Shown one piece after another: positions 1-9,001 of a stretch of DNA of 64,000 nt; positions within the stretch are counted from its first letter, which is position 1, and every line of letters starts with the position of its first letter. The stretch is taken from positions 186,001 to 250,000 of the forward strand of contig CAVYYD010000010.1 in the NCBI GenBank assembly GCA_963772645.1. The letters run 5' to 3'. A program made the position numbers and the translations under genes. The notes beneath the pieces are model-generated. The model made no database searches and was not told where the DNA came from. It worked only from the letters and a program-made list of their open reading frames with translations. This DNA is from DASSQJ01 sp963772645. Lineage in GTDB: Bacteria; Actinomycetota; Actinomycetes; Actinomycetales; Dermatophilaceae.

Positions 1-925
1 CCTCGCTGCCGACGCTGAGGTAGCGCGCGAGCGCGGGGGTCTCGCCGGGGTGGGTCGGGTGGACGGTCGCCAGTGAGCCGTACGGCTGGTTGGGCAGCCA
101 CGACGCCCCGTTGTCGGCGATGCTGTCCGGGTAGCCCCGGCCGTTGATGAGCCAGTAGCGCGGCTTGTAGGTGTTGAGGTTGAAGGGCTTGCGCTGCTCC
201 GCGGCCTGGTGCTGGTACGGGTCGATCTCGGAGAGGAGCACCATGAACTCCTCGGAGAGGTCGAACGCGCTGTCCGCCGAGTCGTACGCCTGGTCGTCGC
301 GGGGGACGCGGGTGCCGGTGCCGTCGTCGGGGGCCGGCCGGACGATGAGCGCTCCGAACAGGCCCATCCGGACCTGCTTCTCCGGGTCGGTCCCCGCCTC
401 GTAGAGGTAGGTGCCGGGGCGGGTGGCGGTGAAGGTGTAGGTCACCGTGTCGCTCGTCGGCCCGGCCCCGGGGGCGAGGCTCGTCATCATCGCGGTCTCC
501 GGGTCGACCTGCGGCTGGGACGGGACGCCGTCGGCCCGCACGTCGTCCTGGCCCGGGAACACCATCGAGGTGGCCTCCGGCAGGGTGTTGTGCAGGATCA
601 CCGTGACGAGGTCACCTTCGTGGACGCACAGCACCGGGCCGGGGTGCTGGAACGGGGAGAATCCGCTCGAGTAGCCCCACATGAAGGCGGTGTTCCCGTC
701 CGGGAGGTCGATGTACCCGGTGCGGGTGGTGAGGTCGAAGACCGGCTGGCCCGCCATCGGGCCGCCCGTCGTGCAGACGATGCCGTTGCGAGGTGGCGCT
801 GCCGGAGCCGCCGAGGCGGGGCCGGCCTGGGTCGCGGCGGCCACGCCGAGGGCGAGCAGGCCGGTGGTGGCCAGGGCGAGGCCGCGACGCACCACTCGGC
901 GTCCCGGGCGCAGTGATGTGGTCAT
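1..925 (-). CDS. Multicopper-oxidase-like secreted protein, 3' end cut by window
   Basis: The start ATG (923-925) overlaps the stop of the upstream oxidase gene as ATGA, so the two are translationally coupled. The first 40 or so residues are an arginine-rich export signal (RR, a hydrophobic run, then Ala-rich) followed by a cupredoxin-like domain ending in GTYLYEAGTDPEKQVRMGLFGALIV. That is the usual end of a multicopper oxidase first domain, but the copper ligands are missing: SMVFPG stands where HWHG is expected and YEAG where YHCH is expected. The remainder (RYWLINGRGYPDS) matches the start of domain 2. The gene runs off the left edge, so later copper sites cannot be judged. Family assignment is fairly sure; substrate is unknown. 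Confidence 0.75.
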   Translation of the reverse strand, partial: MTTSLRPGRRVVRRGLALATTGLLALGVAAATQAGPASAAPAAPPRNGIVCTTGGPMAGQPVFDLTTRTGYIDLPDGNTAFMWGYSSGFSPFQHPGPVLCVHEGDLVTVILHNTLPEATSMVFPGQDDVRADGVPSQPQVDPETAMMTSLAPGAGPTSDTVTYTFTATRPGTYLYEAGTDPEKQVRMGLFGALIVRPAPDDGTGTRVPRDDQAYDSADSAFDLSEEFMVLLSEIDPYQHQAAEQRKPFNLNTYKPRYWLINGRGYPDSIADNGASWLPNQPYGSLATVHPTHPGETPALARYLSVGSE

Positions 926-2328
926 GCCGACACCCCCCAGTCGTTCGGATACTGTTGTGGTGAAACGCCGTCGGCGTAGACGCGGATCTCGGTGGTCTGG
1001 CCGCCGAAGCCACCCGGGGCGAGGTTGTTGGAGCGGGCGAGGGACCGGTTGTAGAGGTAGTACGTGTCGTACCCCGAGCCGGTCTTCGGCGGCGCGGTGA
1101 AGAGGACGTCGTAGCTCTCACCGGGCCCGACGTTGACCGTGTCGGTCTCGTAGGAGGTGTCGGTCCCGCCCCGGCCCCGCATCAGGGTCGCGTCGCGGCC
1201 GACGACCCGCATCCGGATGCCGGTGATCGTCATCGCCGACTCCCGGAAGCCGAGGTTCGAGAACCGCAGGGCGACCCGCTCGCCGGCGTTGCAGGTGACG
1301 AGCGAGGACTGCGGCTGGTACTGCAGCTCGGGGTGCCCGGCCGGCGGGACGAGGTCCCCGTCGGCGTCGCGCACCGGGTTGAAGGGGTCGACCGACCCGT
1401 TCGGGGCGATGGTGTCCGGGTAGACCCGCCCGTTGAGCAGCGCGAAGTCGGCGCGGTAGTCGCTCCACTCGGGGAGCTGGATGTGGGCGTCGGCCCAGTG
1501 CGCCTCGGCCCACACCTCGGAGAGGAACATCGCGAACTCCCGGTCGTAGCCGGTCGAGCCGTCGCCGTCGTTGTAGAGGAACCTCGTGTACGTGCGGCCG
1601 GCGTACGTCGTGGCGGTGCCGTCCTGGATCGGGCGGACGAAGACGAGGCCGGTCATGCCCATGTGCACGTGCTCGACGTCCTCGACGTGGCAGTGGTACA
1701 TGTACGTGCCCGGGTCGCGCGGACGGTACACGTAGGTGAACTCGCGGCCGGCGGGCACCGACACCGAACCGGTGGGCTCGCCGTCGAAGAAGGGGATCAC
1801 GTTGCGGAACCCGTGCCAGTGCAGGGTGTGCGCGTCGAAGAGGTCCGGACGCAGCTGCAGGCCGAGGTTGGTCAGCTGGACGCGGAACTCGTGGTCGGGG
1901 TTCCCGTCGTACTGGGGCACCCAGAACAGCGGGGCCTGGTGTTGGGCCTTGTTCTTCTGGTTCAGCCGCTGGGTGTCCGAGAGCCCGGTGACGTTGCGGA
2001 ACCCGAAGATGTACGTCGTCAGGTCGCTCGTCGTGCCGTTGGGGTCGGGGTGCGGCGGTGCGAGGTTGTCGGGGTGGAAGGGCGCGATGGCCGGCGTCGG
2101 GGGCAGGTGGATCCAGCCGTCCGTGCCCGCGAGGTAGAGGTTGGCCGGCTGCCCGGCCGAGGCCGCCGCCTCCGGGGTGAGGACCTTCCCACCCCAGACC
2201 CCGGTGCCGGCGACGAGTGCGGCGCCGCCGGCCAGGCCGAGGGCACGGCGTCGGCTCAGCCGGGTCCCCGAGAGCGCGGAGACACCGATGAAGTGTGGAG
2301 ACCGTTGCGACGGTGTCTGGCTGCTCAT
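922..2328 (-). CDS. Multicopper oxidase, Tat-type signal
   Basis: A 468-residue secreted oxidase. The N-terminus has a twin-arginine-like signal (LSRRRALGLAGGAAL), so folded export is likely. Domain 1 carries HTLHWHG near residue 168 and a YHCHVEDVEHVHMGM copper motif near residues 210-225; the second of these normally closes the last domain of a three-domain laccase. The rest is a second cupredoxin-like fold without an obvious HCH motif. The ATG at 2326-2328 was chosen because the signal peptide starts there; open frame continues upstream but is antisense-like. It lies 62 bp downstream of the giant secreted gene and overlaps the next oxidase, so all three are probably one operon. Substrate is unknown (metal ion or phenolic are possible). 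Confidence 0.85.
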   Translation of the reverse strand: MSSQTPSQRSPHFIGVSALSGTRLSRRRALGLAGGAALVAGTGVWGGKVLTPEAAASAGQPANLYLAGTDGWIHLPPTPAIAPFHPDNLAPPHPDPNGTTSDLTTYIFGFRNVTGLSDTQRLNQKNKAQHQAPLFWVPQYDGNPDHEFRVQLTNLGLQLRPDLFDAHTLHWHGFRNVIPFFDGEPTGSVSVPAGREFTYVYRPRDPGTYMYHCHVEDVEHVHMGMTGLVFVRPIQDGTATTYAGRTYTRFLYNDGDGSTGYDREFAMFLSEVWAEAHWADAHIQLPEWSDYRADFALLNGRVYPDTIAPNGSVDPFNPVRDADGDLVPPAGHPELQYQPQSSLVTCNAGERVALRFSNLGFRESAMTITGIRMRVVGRDATLMRGRGGTDTSYETDTVNVGPGESYDVLFTAPPKTGSGYDTYYLYNRSLARSNNLAPGGFGGQTTEIRVYADGVSPQQYPNDWGVSA

Positions 2329-2390
2329 GGCGTCCTCTTGTCGGTAGGAGGGAGTGCTGCGCGGGGTGGCCGGTCCACCGGGTCGGCGGC

Positions 2391-5300
2391 TCACGGCGTC
2401 ACCGTCGCCGGCGCCGTCGCCCCGTGGCGCAGGGAGAAGGCGTCGATGTCGAGGTCGTTCGTCGTCAGCCCGTGGGCCGTGCCGTTGAACCACGTCGACC
2501 ACCGCTGGGTGGCGGGCAGGCTCGTGTCGAGGGCGACGATGTCCTCGTCGTCCACCCCGCCGATCCCCGGGAGCGAGGTGTTCGTGGTGAAGGACAGGTA
2601 GTAGTGGGTGGCATCGACCCGGACGGCGCCGTCGACCCGGGCGTTGTTGGGCACGCCGTAGTCGCTCGCGTCGAGGACCCGGGCGAAGGCGGTGCCGTCC
2701 CAGCTGTAGACGTCGGAGTCGTCGGCCTTGCCTCCCACACCCGGCGGCAGCTTGGACCCGGCCGTGGCGAAGTACAGGATCCCGTCCCGGACCCCGATGG
2801 CGTTGACGTCGAGCTGGTTGCTCGTCATCCCGTGGCCGGTGAGGTCGAAGGGCACGCTCCACGCGGTGCCGTCCCAGTACACGACGTCCTCGTCCTGGAC
2901 CGCCCCGATCCCGGGCAGGGTCACGTCGTCGGCGAAGGAGAGGTAGAACTGGGTGTCCGAGACCTCGGCGAGGCCGTCGACGTTCGCGCTCGCCGGGACG
3001 CCGTACGGCGCGGCCGTGAGGTCGTGGGAGCGGGCGTACCCGGTCCCGTCCCAGGCGTAGACGTCGGAGTCGTCCGCGGTGCCGGGCACGTTCGGCGGGT
3101 TGGAGTTGCCGGCGGTGGAGAAGACGAACGCGGCGGTCGGCTCCGGCGGGGGCGGCGGGGCGGCCTGGACCACCTCGTCGGCGCCCGCGTCCCAGCCGGT
3201 GCCCGACGGGCGCGCGTCGCCGTCGATGTCGGCGCTCGAGGCGTTGACGCCCCCGCGGGCCTGGGCGCCGAGGTCGCACGCCGGCGACGTCGGGCAGCCC
3301 GTGAGGTGGTAGTTGCCCATCTTCTCGGGCACGAGCTCACCGGCAGCGGTCGGGGAGACGAGGGTGGCGTCGACGAAGGCGGGATTCTGCCGCCAGGTCG
3401 CGAACGCAACCGACGGGACCCACGTCTCCTTGACCTGCGGGTCGGCCGCGGAGTTGCCGGCGTTCGGCTGCACCGTGAACGGGTGTGGGCCGGTGGGGTC
3501 CTGCTGGATGACCGAGTTCACCGGCGCGAGCTGGCCCGTGCCGTCGGCGACACCGACGTCCCAGTAGTCCAGCGGGCTGGTGTCCCCGGCGACGCCGACG
3601 CCGGTGACCGTCGTGCCTGCCCGGGTGCCGGCGCGGTTGTCCCACAGGATGTTGTCGAACATCAGCGGGTTGCTGAAGGACGGCGCCCCGGAGGGCAGCG
3701 TGGCCTGGAGCTGGCTGCTGTTGGCGGAGGTGGAGACACCGGCCGGGGCCGGCTGGCCGTTGGAGGTCACGGCGGTCGCCGTCGTGATGTTGTCCATGAT
3801 CGTGTTGTTGTAGATGCGGACGTCCGGGGCGTCGTTGATCCCGATGCCGCCGCCCTCGTGGGTCGAGATGTTCCCGGCGATGACGTTGTCGTGGACGTTC
3901 ATCGGGAAGTTCCCCGCCTGGAGGAAGCGGATGCCACCGCCGTCGTCGTTGGCGAGGTTGCCCTGGATCCGGTTGGCGTAGATGTCGACCGGCCCGGAGC
4001 CCTCCGAGAGCAGGTCGGGGTCGGCGGGGAGCTGACCGGCGATCATGATCCCCGCGCCCTCGTCGTTGGAGTTGTTCAGGATGATCCGGTTGTGGTGGAT
4101 GCTCCCGTTCGGGCTGCGGCCGTAGACGCTGACGCCGGCGCCGTACTCGAGCGAGAAGTTGCCGCAGATGTCGTTCCCGGAGACCTCGTAGCCGTCGGCT
4201 CCGGCGAAGAGACCGATCGCCCCGGCGAGGTTGGTGCCGGCGTTCTGGACGATGCGGTTGTTGGCGATCCGCACCCCGGGGTTGTGCTGGCCGCTGTTCG
4301 GGGCGGGGACGTCGGGGGTGCCGATCCGGATCGTGCCGTACGAGCCGCCGTTGTTCTCGACGACGTTGTTCGTGACCTGCAGGTTCGCCACCCAGGCGTG
4401 GGCGTAGACGGCGCCGCCCTGGGTGCTGATGTTCGGCGGGAGGTTCGCCAGGCCCCCGGTGAGGTCGTTGAGGTTCCCGGGAACGCCCTGTTGGTCACCA
4501 CCGCGGATGTCGATGCCGTCGATGGCCGGGGTGGAGGTGGCGCTCGCGGAGGCACTGAAGGTGTCCTCCGACGGGGCGAACAGCGAGATCACCGCACCGT
4601 CGGAGACGGGGGCGTCGCCGAGCCAGGCGGTGGCGTCCACGCGGGTGAGCCAGTCGGTCGCCATCCCGGAGTCACCGGCGAAGCCGGCTCCGTCCAGCAC
4701 GGTGCCCTGGACGTAGGGGCTGCTGTTGTTCGGCCCCTGGAACCCGCCGGCCCCGACGCCCTGGAGCTTGACCGGGGAGGTGATCACGAGGTTCTCGTAG
4801 TACGCCCCGCGCGGGTTCCCGGCGGTCGGGGTGTTGGGGTAGACGACGACGAGGTCGCTGCCGGAGCTCTTGGCCGCGGCGTCGAGCGCGTTCTGGATCG
4901 CGTGGCTGACCCCCGGGGTACCGGTCTGGCTGGCGGCCGCCGTCGGGTCGAAGGCGGGGTCGGTGACGCCCGGGCCGACCTCGTAGAGGTGGCCGGGGTA
5001 GGCGTTGTTCCCGTTGCCGCCGAACACGTGGAAGGTGAGTCCGCTGACGGTCTCGCGCCCGTTCGCCGCGGTCACCGTGAGCTGGTACGGACCGGGGGCC
5101 ACGCCGCCGGTGCCGGAGCTCGGCGGGATCGTCGCGGTGATCGAGGTGTCGCTCCATCCGTCCGGCGGGACGGTCAGGACGGTGGCACCCAGCCGGACGC
5201 TGCCCGGCGTGGCGCCGAAGCCGTACCCGGTGAGGTGGATGTCCCGGGCGGCGTCGTCCGCCGGCATGAACGGCCGGTCGACCCGGAACAGCTGGGGGGT

Positions 5301-8300
5301 GGCCTGGTCGACGAGGCACTGGACCGTCGTCGGGCTCGTGCCCGGGATGCCGACGCTGACCCCCACCTGGGTCGGGGCGAGGTCGGTCGGGATGGTGACG
5401 CCCGGCATCGCCTCGAACTCGGTCGCGATGGTGCGGAACCTCGGGTTGAAGTTCTGGTTCAGGTGCCCCGGGGCGCCGGGGTCGTTGCCGACGAACCGGT
5501 AGACGTTGGTGCACACGCCCGAGGGGGTCGGGCAGCTGATGTGGTCGGTCGAGGGCATCAGCACGTCGTAGTAGCCGTTGAAGTCGGACTCGGCCGTGTA
5601 GACGAGCCGTCCGGTGTAGTCGTAGATGCCGACCGGGGCGTGCGGGACGCCGGCCTTGTCGCCGAGGAGCACGGTGCGCAGGTCGACCGAGAAGTTCAGG
5701 TCGTCGACGATCAGGCCGCGCAGGCGCGAGGGGATCGGGACGTCGGTGAAGATGTTGAACATCGGCACGATCGACTTCCCGTTGTTGAGGTCGACGAGCT
5801 TGGTGCCGCACCGGGGCTCGGCCATCCCCTCGTAGGGCGAGCCGCCGATGTCGAGGATCGGTGGGTTGTCGACCGGGGTGGACGCCGGGACCGTGACGCC
5901 CTGGCCGAGGTCCTGGGACGGGTAGCCGTCCGTGCCGTCACCCTTGACGTCGACGGTGTGCAGCGGGCCGGCGCACGACGGCGGCGGGGCCTGGGGGACC
6001 ACGGTGTCACCGCGGGCGATGTTGATGTCCTCCTCGGAGGTCACCTGGTACGTCGGGTTGCCGCTCGCGTCGTCGGGGATGTCCAGGGAGACGAGGTAGC
6101 TGCCGTTGGTGATCGGCGTGAAGGCGACGTCGTTGCCGGCGCCGTCCTTGCACGTCGGGTTGGCCGGGTCGGTCGCGTCGAGAACCCCGGGCTCGGGGCA
6201 GACGTCGCCGAACCCGTAGTTGCCGTCGACGGTGGCACCGAAGTTGGCGTCAGGGGTGCCCTGGTCGGTCGCGTAGGTGCCGAACTGGACACCCTGGGCG
6301 AGGGCGGCGATGCACTCGCCGTCGGTGTCCTGGTTCGTCGCCAGGACGTCCTCGTCGATGCCGTGCCGCAGCGGGTTGCCGTCGACGTCGCGAGCGGTGC
6401 ACCCCGTCGGCGGGCTCCAGTGCTCGGAGAGGTAGGAGTTCAGCGCCTTGCCCTTCTTGACCGAGCCGTCGGTGTCGACGACGTACCGGCCGGTGGAGTC
6501 GCAGGGCTCGGAGCCGTCGGGGGGGCAGTCGATGGTGGCGTAGAGCTTCACCGGGATGTTGGGGACGCCCGGCTGCCAGTCCTCGGACACCGCGTACCGG
6601 GGGTCGAGCTCGTTGCGGGTCGTGTCGTAGGACACCGAGCCGACGATGCCGCCGTTCTCTCCCGCCGTGGCGACGTACTTCTGGACGCCCCAGTCGATGG
6701 TGCCCGAGAGGCCGATGATGGGCAGGACGCTGACGTCCACCCCGGCGCCGAGCACCGTGGTCGGGGTGGGCTGGTTGTCCGCCTGGTAGGTGACGCCGGT
6801 CGTGGAGAAGTTGTCGGAGTAGGCCTCCATGATCAGCCACTCGGAGAGCGGGTAGGCACCGTCGAAGCTGTAGGCACCGGTGCTGTCGGTGGTGACCGCG
6901 TTCGACCCGCGGTCCATCAGCGAGTTGTCCTTCTTGCGCAGGGTCAGGGGGAACTGGGCGACGCCCTGCTCGCCTGCGTCGCGCTTGCCGTTCTTGTTCG
7001 TGTCGAGGAAGACGTGACCGCTCAGCTGGGTCCACCAGCCGTTCATCGGCAGCTGCTTGAGGTCGACGGCCTCGTTGGCGCCGACGGTGACGTTGACGAG
7101 CTGGAGGATGTAGTTCTGCGGCTCGTCCCACCAGGTCAGCTGGTAGTCGCCGGCGGGGACCGAGGGGATCGTGAAGTGGCCCTGGGCGTCGCCGCGACCG
7201 ACCCACACGGCCTGGTCGCCGTTGCCGAGGTCGTTGAGGGAGAGCACCGGGTTCTCGATGGGCTTGTCGAGGCGGGCGCCGGTCGAGCCGTTGAGGTAGT
7301 TGAAGCTGCCACCGACCGGCGGGTAGTACTGCTTGACCGCGACGACGGTGCCGGTGATCGAGCCGGTTCCTGCCGCGAGGTCGTCGTGCGGGTGGACGAA
7401 CCCGAACTGCGGGGTGGGCACCGGCTCGCCACCGACGGTCGCCTCGGTGTCGTACCCGGTGGCGTTCTCCATCAGCCAGGTGTCGAAGTCGTGGTTGCCC
7501 TCGAGGGTCGTCGTCTGGACGTAGTCGGTGCCGTCCGGCGGGGTGACGGTCGTCGTGTACCGGTTGGTGCCGACGTGCGGGATGGTCAGCATCCCCGTGC
7601 TGTCCGAGAGGCACTTGCCGCCGATCGTGGCGATCGTCTTCGGGGTGCCGTCCTCGTTGCGGTAGGTGCTGTCCCACGGGATGACGTGGGTGACCGGGTC
7701 CTCACCGGCGTAGACGGTGCACAGCGGGTTGCCGTACACGTCGGTGGTGATCTCCCCGAGGGTGTCGTTGATGTGGCCCTGGAAGTTCGCGAGGCCCTGC
7801 TCACCGTTGTCGATGGCGCCGTTCGTCGACGCCTCGTCGAGGAAGACCTGGGCGCGCAGGGTGGCGTCGGGCAGCGGGTCGGGCTGGACCTCGACGACGA
7901 GCTCGGCCGGGCCGGCCGAGGTGCCGACCACCAGCGGGGTGCTGAAGTGGAGGCCGTCGATCTTGTAGCCGTCGGCGAGGACGGTGACGAGGTAGTCCTC
8001 GGAGGTCTCGGGCAGGGTGACCGTCCCCCCGCCGGCGAAGTCCGCCGAGGTGCCCTGCCGGTAGATCGGCGCGGCGCCCGGGTCCTGCAGGATCGAGGGC
8101 CAGTCGCACCCGGCCGGGTAGGACGTGCTGCTCGGCGAGCACTCGGTCCCGTCCGACGGCAGGGTCGGGCTGACGCCCTTGGCGCTGTTGTCGAGGTTGA
8201 TCATGTAGCGGAAGTTCGAGACGGCCGCGCCCTTGGTGACCGTCGTCCAGCCGCCGGTGCCGTTGGGCACGTGGTCCTCGGTACGGGCGCTCACCACCTT

Positions 8301-8519
8301 GACCGTGATGGCGTAGGTCGTCGCCGCCTGCGCGGGGGAGGCCGCGATGACCGGGAGCGCCACCGCGCCGCCGACCGTCAGCGCGAACGCGCTGACGGCG
8401 GTGACGAGGCGCCGCCATCGCGCCCCGGCACGCCGGCGAGCGCCGAGCACTGCTCCGTAAGCCCCCTCGCCGTGCCGGATGAAGCTGGCGACGCTGGACA
8501 CCGAGTCGTTTCCCTGCAT
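2391..8519 (-). CDS. Giant secreted multidomain protein with IPT/TIG and parallel beta-helix regions
   Basis: A 2042-residue extracellular protein. Residues 1-67 are a long signal peptide (ALTVGGAVALPVIAASPAQA). Residues about 70-1070 hold prealbumin/SdrD-B-like modules, such as GHVFLDTNKNGKRDAGEQGV and VFLDEASTNGAIDNGEQG. Residues about 1075-1160 form an IPT/TIG-like domain (LTGYGFGATPGSVRLGA). About 1195-1740 is a right-handed beta-helix rich in NN and GNxI turns. From about 1793 two copies of a roughly 120-residue module follow, each with a DDSDVYxWDG motif and a DEDxV motif about 60 residues later. No sortase signal is visible. It heads the operon with two multicopper oxidases, suggesting a surface matrix or scaffold for an extracellular oxidase. 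Function is unknown. Confidence 0.85.
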   Translation of the reverse strand: MQGNDSVSSVASFIRHGEGAYGAVLGARRRAGARWRRLVTAVSAFALTVGGAVALPVIAASPAQAATTYAITVKVVSARTEDHVPNGTGGWTTVTKGAAVSNFRYMINLDNSAKGVSPTLPSDGTECSPSSTSYPAGCDWPSILQDPGAAPIYRQGTSADFAGGGTVTLPETSEDYLVTVLADGYKIDGLHFSTPLVVGTSAGPAELVVEVQPDPLPDATLRAQVFLDEASTNGAIDNGEQGLANFQGHINDTLGEITTDVYGNPLCTVYAGEDPVTHVIPWDSTYRNEDGTPKTIATIGGKCLSDSTGMLTIPHVGTNRYTTTVTPPDGTDYVQTTTLEGNHDFDTWLMENATGYDTEATVGGEPVPTPQFGFVHPHDDLAAGTGSITGTVVAVKQYYPPVGGSFNYLNGSTGARLDKPIENPVLSLNDLGNGDQAVWVGRGDAQGHFTIPSVPAGDYQLTWWDEPQNYILQLVNVTVGANEAVDLKQLPMNGWWTQLSGHVFLDTNKNGKRDAGEQGVAQFPLTLRKKDNSLMDRGSNAVTTDSTGAYSFDGAYPLSEWLIMEAYSDNFSTTGVTYQADNQPTPTTVLGAGVDVSVLPIIGLSGTIDWGVQKYVATAGENGGIVGSVSYDTTRNELDPRYAVSEDWQPGVPNIPVKLYATIDCPPDGSEPCDSTGRYVVDTDGSVKKGKALNSYLSEHWSPPTGCTARDVDGNPLRHGIDEDVLATNQDTDGECIAALAQGVQFGTYATDQGTPDANFGATVDGNYGFGDVCPEPGVLDATDPANPTCKDGAGNDVAFTPITNGSYLVSLDIPDDASGNPTYQVTSEEDINIARGDTVVPQAPPPSCAGPLHTVDVKGDGTDGYPSQDLGQGVTVPASTPVDNPPILDIGGSPYEGMAEPRCGTKLVDLNNGKSIVPMFNIFTDVPIPSRLRGLIVDDLNFSVDLRTVLLGDKAGVPHAPVGIYDYTGRLVYTAESDFNGYYDVLMPSTDHISCPTPSGVCTNVYRFVGNDPGAPGHLNQNFNPRFRTIATEFEAMPGVTIPTDLAPTQVGVSVGIPGTSPTTVQCLVDQATPQLFRVDRPFMPADDAARDIHLTGYGFGATPGSVRLGATVLTVPPDGWSDTSITATIPPSSGTGGVAPGPYQLTVTAANGRETVSGLTFHVFGGNGNNAYPGHLYEVGPGVTDPAFDPTAAASQTGTPGVSHAIQNALDAAAKSSGSDLVVVYPNTPTAGNPRGAYYENLVITSPVKLQGVGAGGFQGPNNSSPYVQGTVLDGAGFAGDSGMATDWLTRVDATAWLGDAPVSDGAVISLFAPSEDTFSASASATSTPAIDGIDIRGGDQQGVPGNLNDLTGGLANLPPNISTQGGAVYAHAWVANLQVTNNVVENNGGSYGTIRIGTPDVPAPNSGQHNPGVRIANNRIVQNAGTNLAGAIGLFAGADGYEVSGNDICGNFSLEYGAGVSVYGRSPNGSIHHNRIILNNSNDEGAGIMIAGQLPADPDLLSEGSGPVDIYANRIQGNLANDDGGGIRFLQAGNFPMNVHDNVIAGNISTHEGGGIGINDAPDVRIYNNTIMDNITTATAVTSNGQPAPAGVSTSANSSQLQATLPSGAPSFSNPLMFDNILWDNRAGTRAGTTVTGVGVAGDTSPLDYWDVGVADGTGQLAPVNSVIQQDPTGPHPFTVQPNAGNSAADPQVKETWVPSVAFATWRQNPAFVDATLVSPTAAGELVPEKMGNYHLTGCPTSPACDLGAQARGGVNASSADIDGDARPSGTGWDAGADEVVQAAPPPPPEPTAAFVFSTAGNSNPPNVPGTADDSDVYAWDGTGYARSHDLTAAPYGVPASANVDGLAEVSDTQFYLSFADDVTLPGIGAVQDEDVVYWDGTAWSVPFDLTGHGMTSNQLDVNAIGVRDGILYFATAGSKLPPGVGGKADDSDVYSWDGTAFARVLDASDYGVPNNARVDGAVRVDATHYYLSFTTNTSLPGIGGVDDEDIVALDTSLPATQRWSTWFNGTAHGLTTNDLDIDAFSLRHGATAPATVTP

Positions 8520-9001
8520 GGCGACTCATCACCTTCGGCTCTGGGAACGTCCCCCTGCGGACGTTCACCAATGCGCACATGTCACTGCACCTCGCAGCGC
8601 ACTGCGAGGGAGTTGCGGACACTGTCACCGGCTCGTGTGAGACAGCTCAGTCAGGGGTCATCGGCGGCTCAGGCTGCGGTCAGCGACGCCTCACCCTGTT
8701 GTCAGGAAGACGTCATCCGAGCTCGACCCGGCATGGCCCCGGAAATCCGATCGATGGATCAAAAACGCTGCAGCCCAACCCTTCCCATACCATCCGCGAG
8801 GGCCGCGGCATCGGCACGGGCAGCCGGTGATGACCCGATCGGGCCAGGACTAGTCCGGTGGAACTAGGCCGTTCGGCCGTCGCCGCACCTTCGCCATCCC
8901 GTCGTCCGACCTTTCTCGCCTGACGCAGGAACCTCCACAGAGGCACCCCGAACTTCCCGGTGTGCACTCGAAGGTTCCGGTGCGAGGCCGCACGGGGACG
9001 T
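8520..9001. other. Intergenic region upstream of the secretion operon
   Basis: 482 bp with no convincing gene on either strand. Besides the stem-loop at 8590-8609 it holds the perfect palindrome GGACTAGTCC (8847-8856) and GGCCGTTCGGCC (8867-8878, 5-bp arms). These could be operators for the secretion operon, but no clear -35/-10 pair was seen. Confidence 0.4.
8590..8609 (-). promoter_or_regulatory. Stem-loop in the leader of the giant secreted gene
   Basis: Perfect 8-bp inverted repeat CCTCGCAG / CTGCGAGG with a 4-nt loop, 71-90 bp upstream of the ATG at 8519. It could be an operator or a leader hairpin; no function can be assigned from sequence alone. Confidence 0.4.

Noticed and set aside
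922..3279. Long N-terminal extension of the multicopper oxidase up to 3279
   Set aside because: The first 317 or so codons are antisense-like Arg-rich sequence overlapping the giant gene; the Tat-type signal peptide begins at 2328.
2295..8867. A 2190-codon open frame on the plus strand opposite the giant secreted gene
   Set aside because: Composition is Arg/Gly/Val-rich with no domain. It is the frame mirroring a GC-rich gene whose real product on the minus strand has a signal peptide and recognisable domains.
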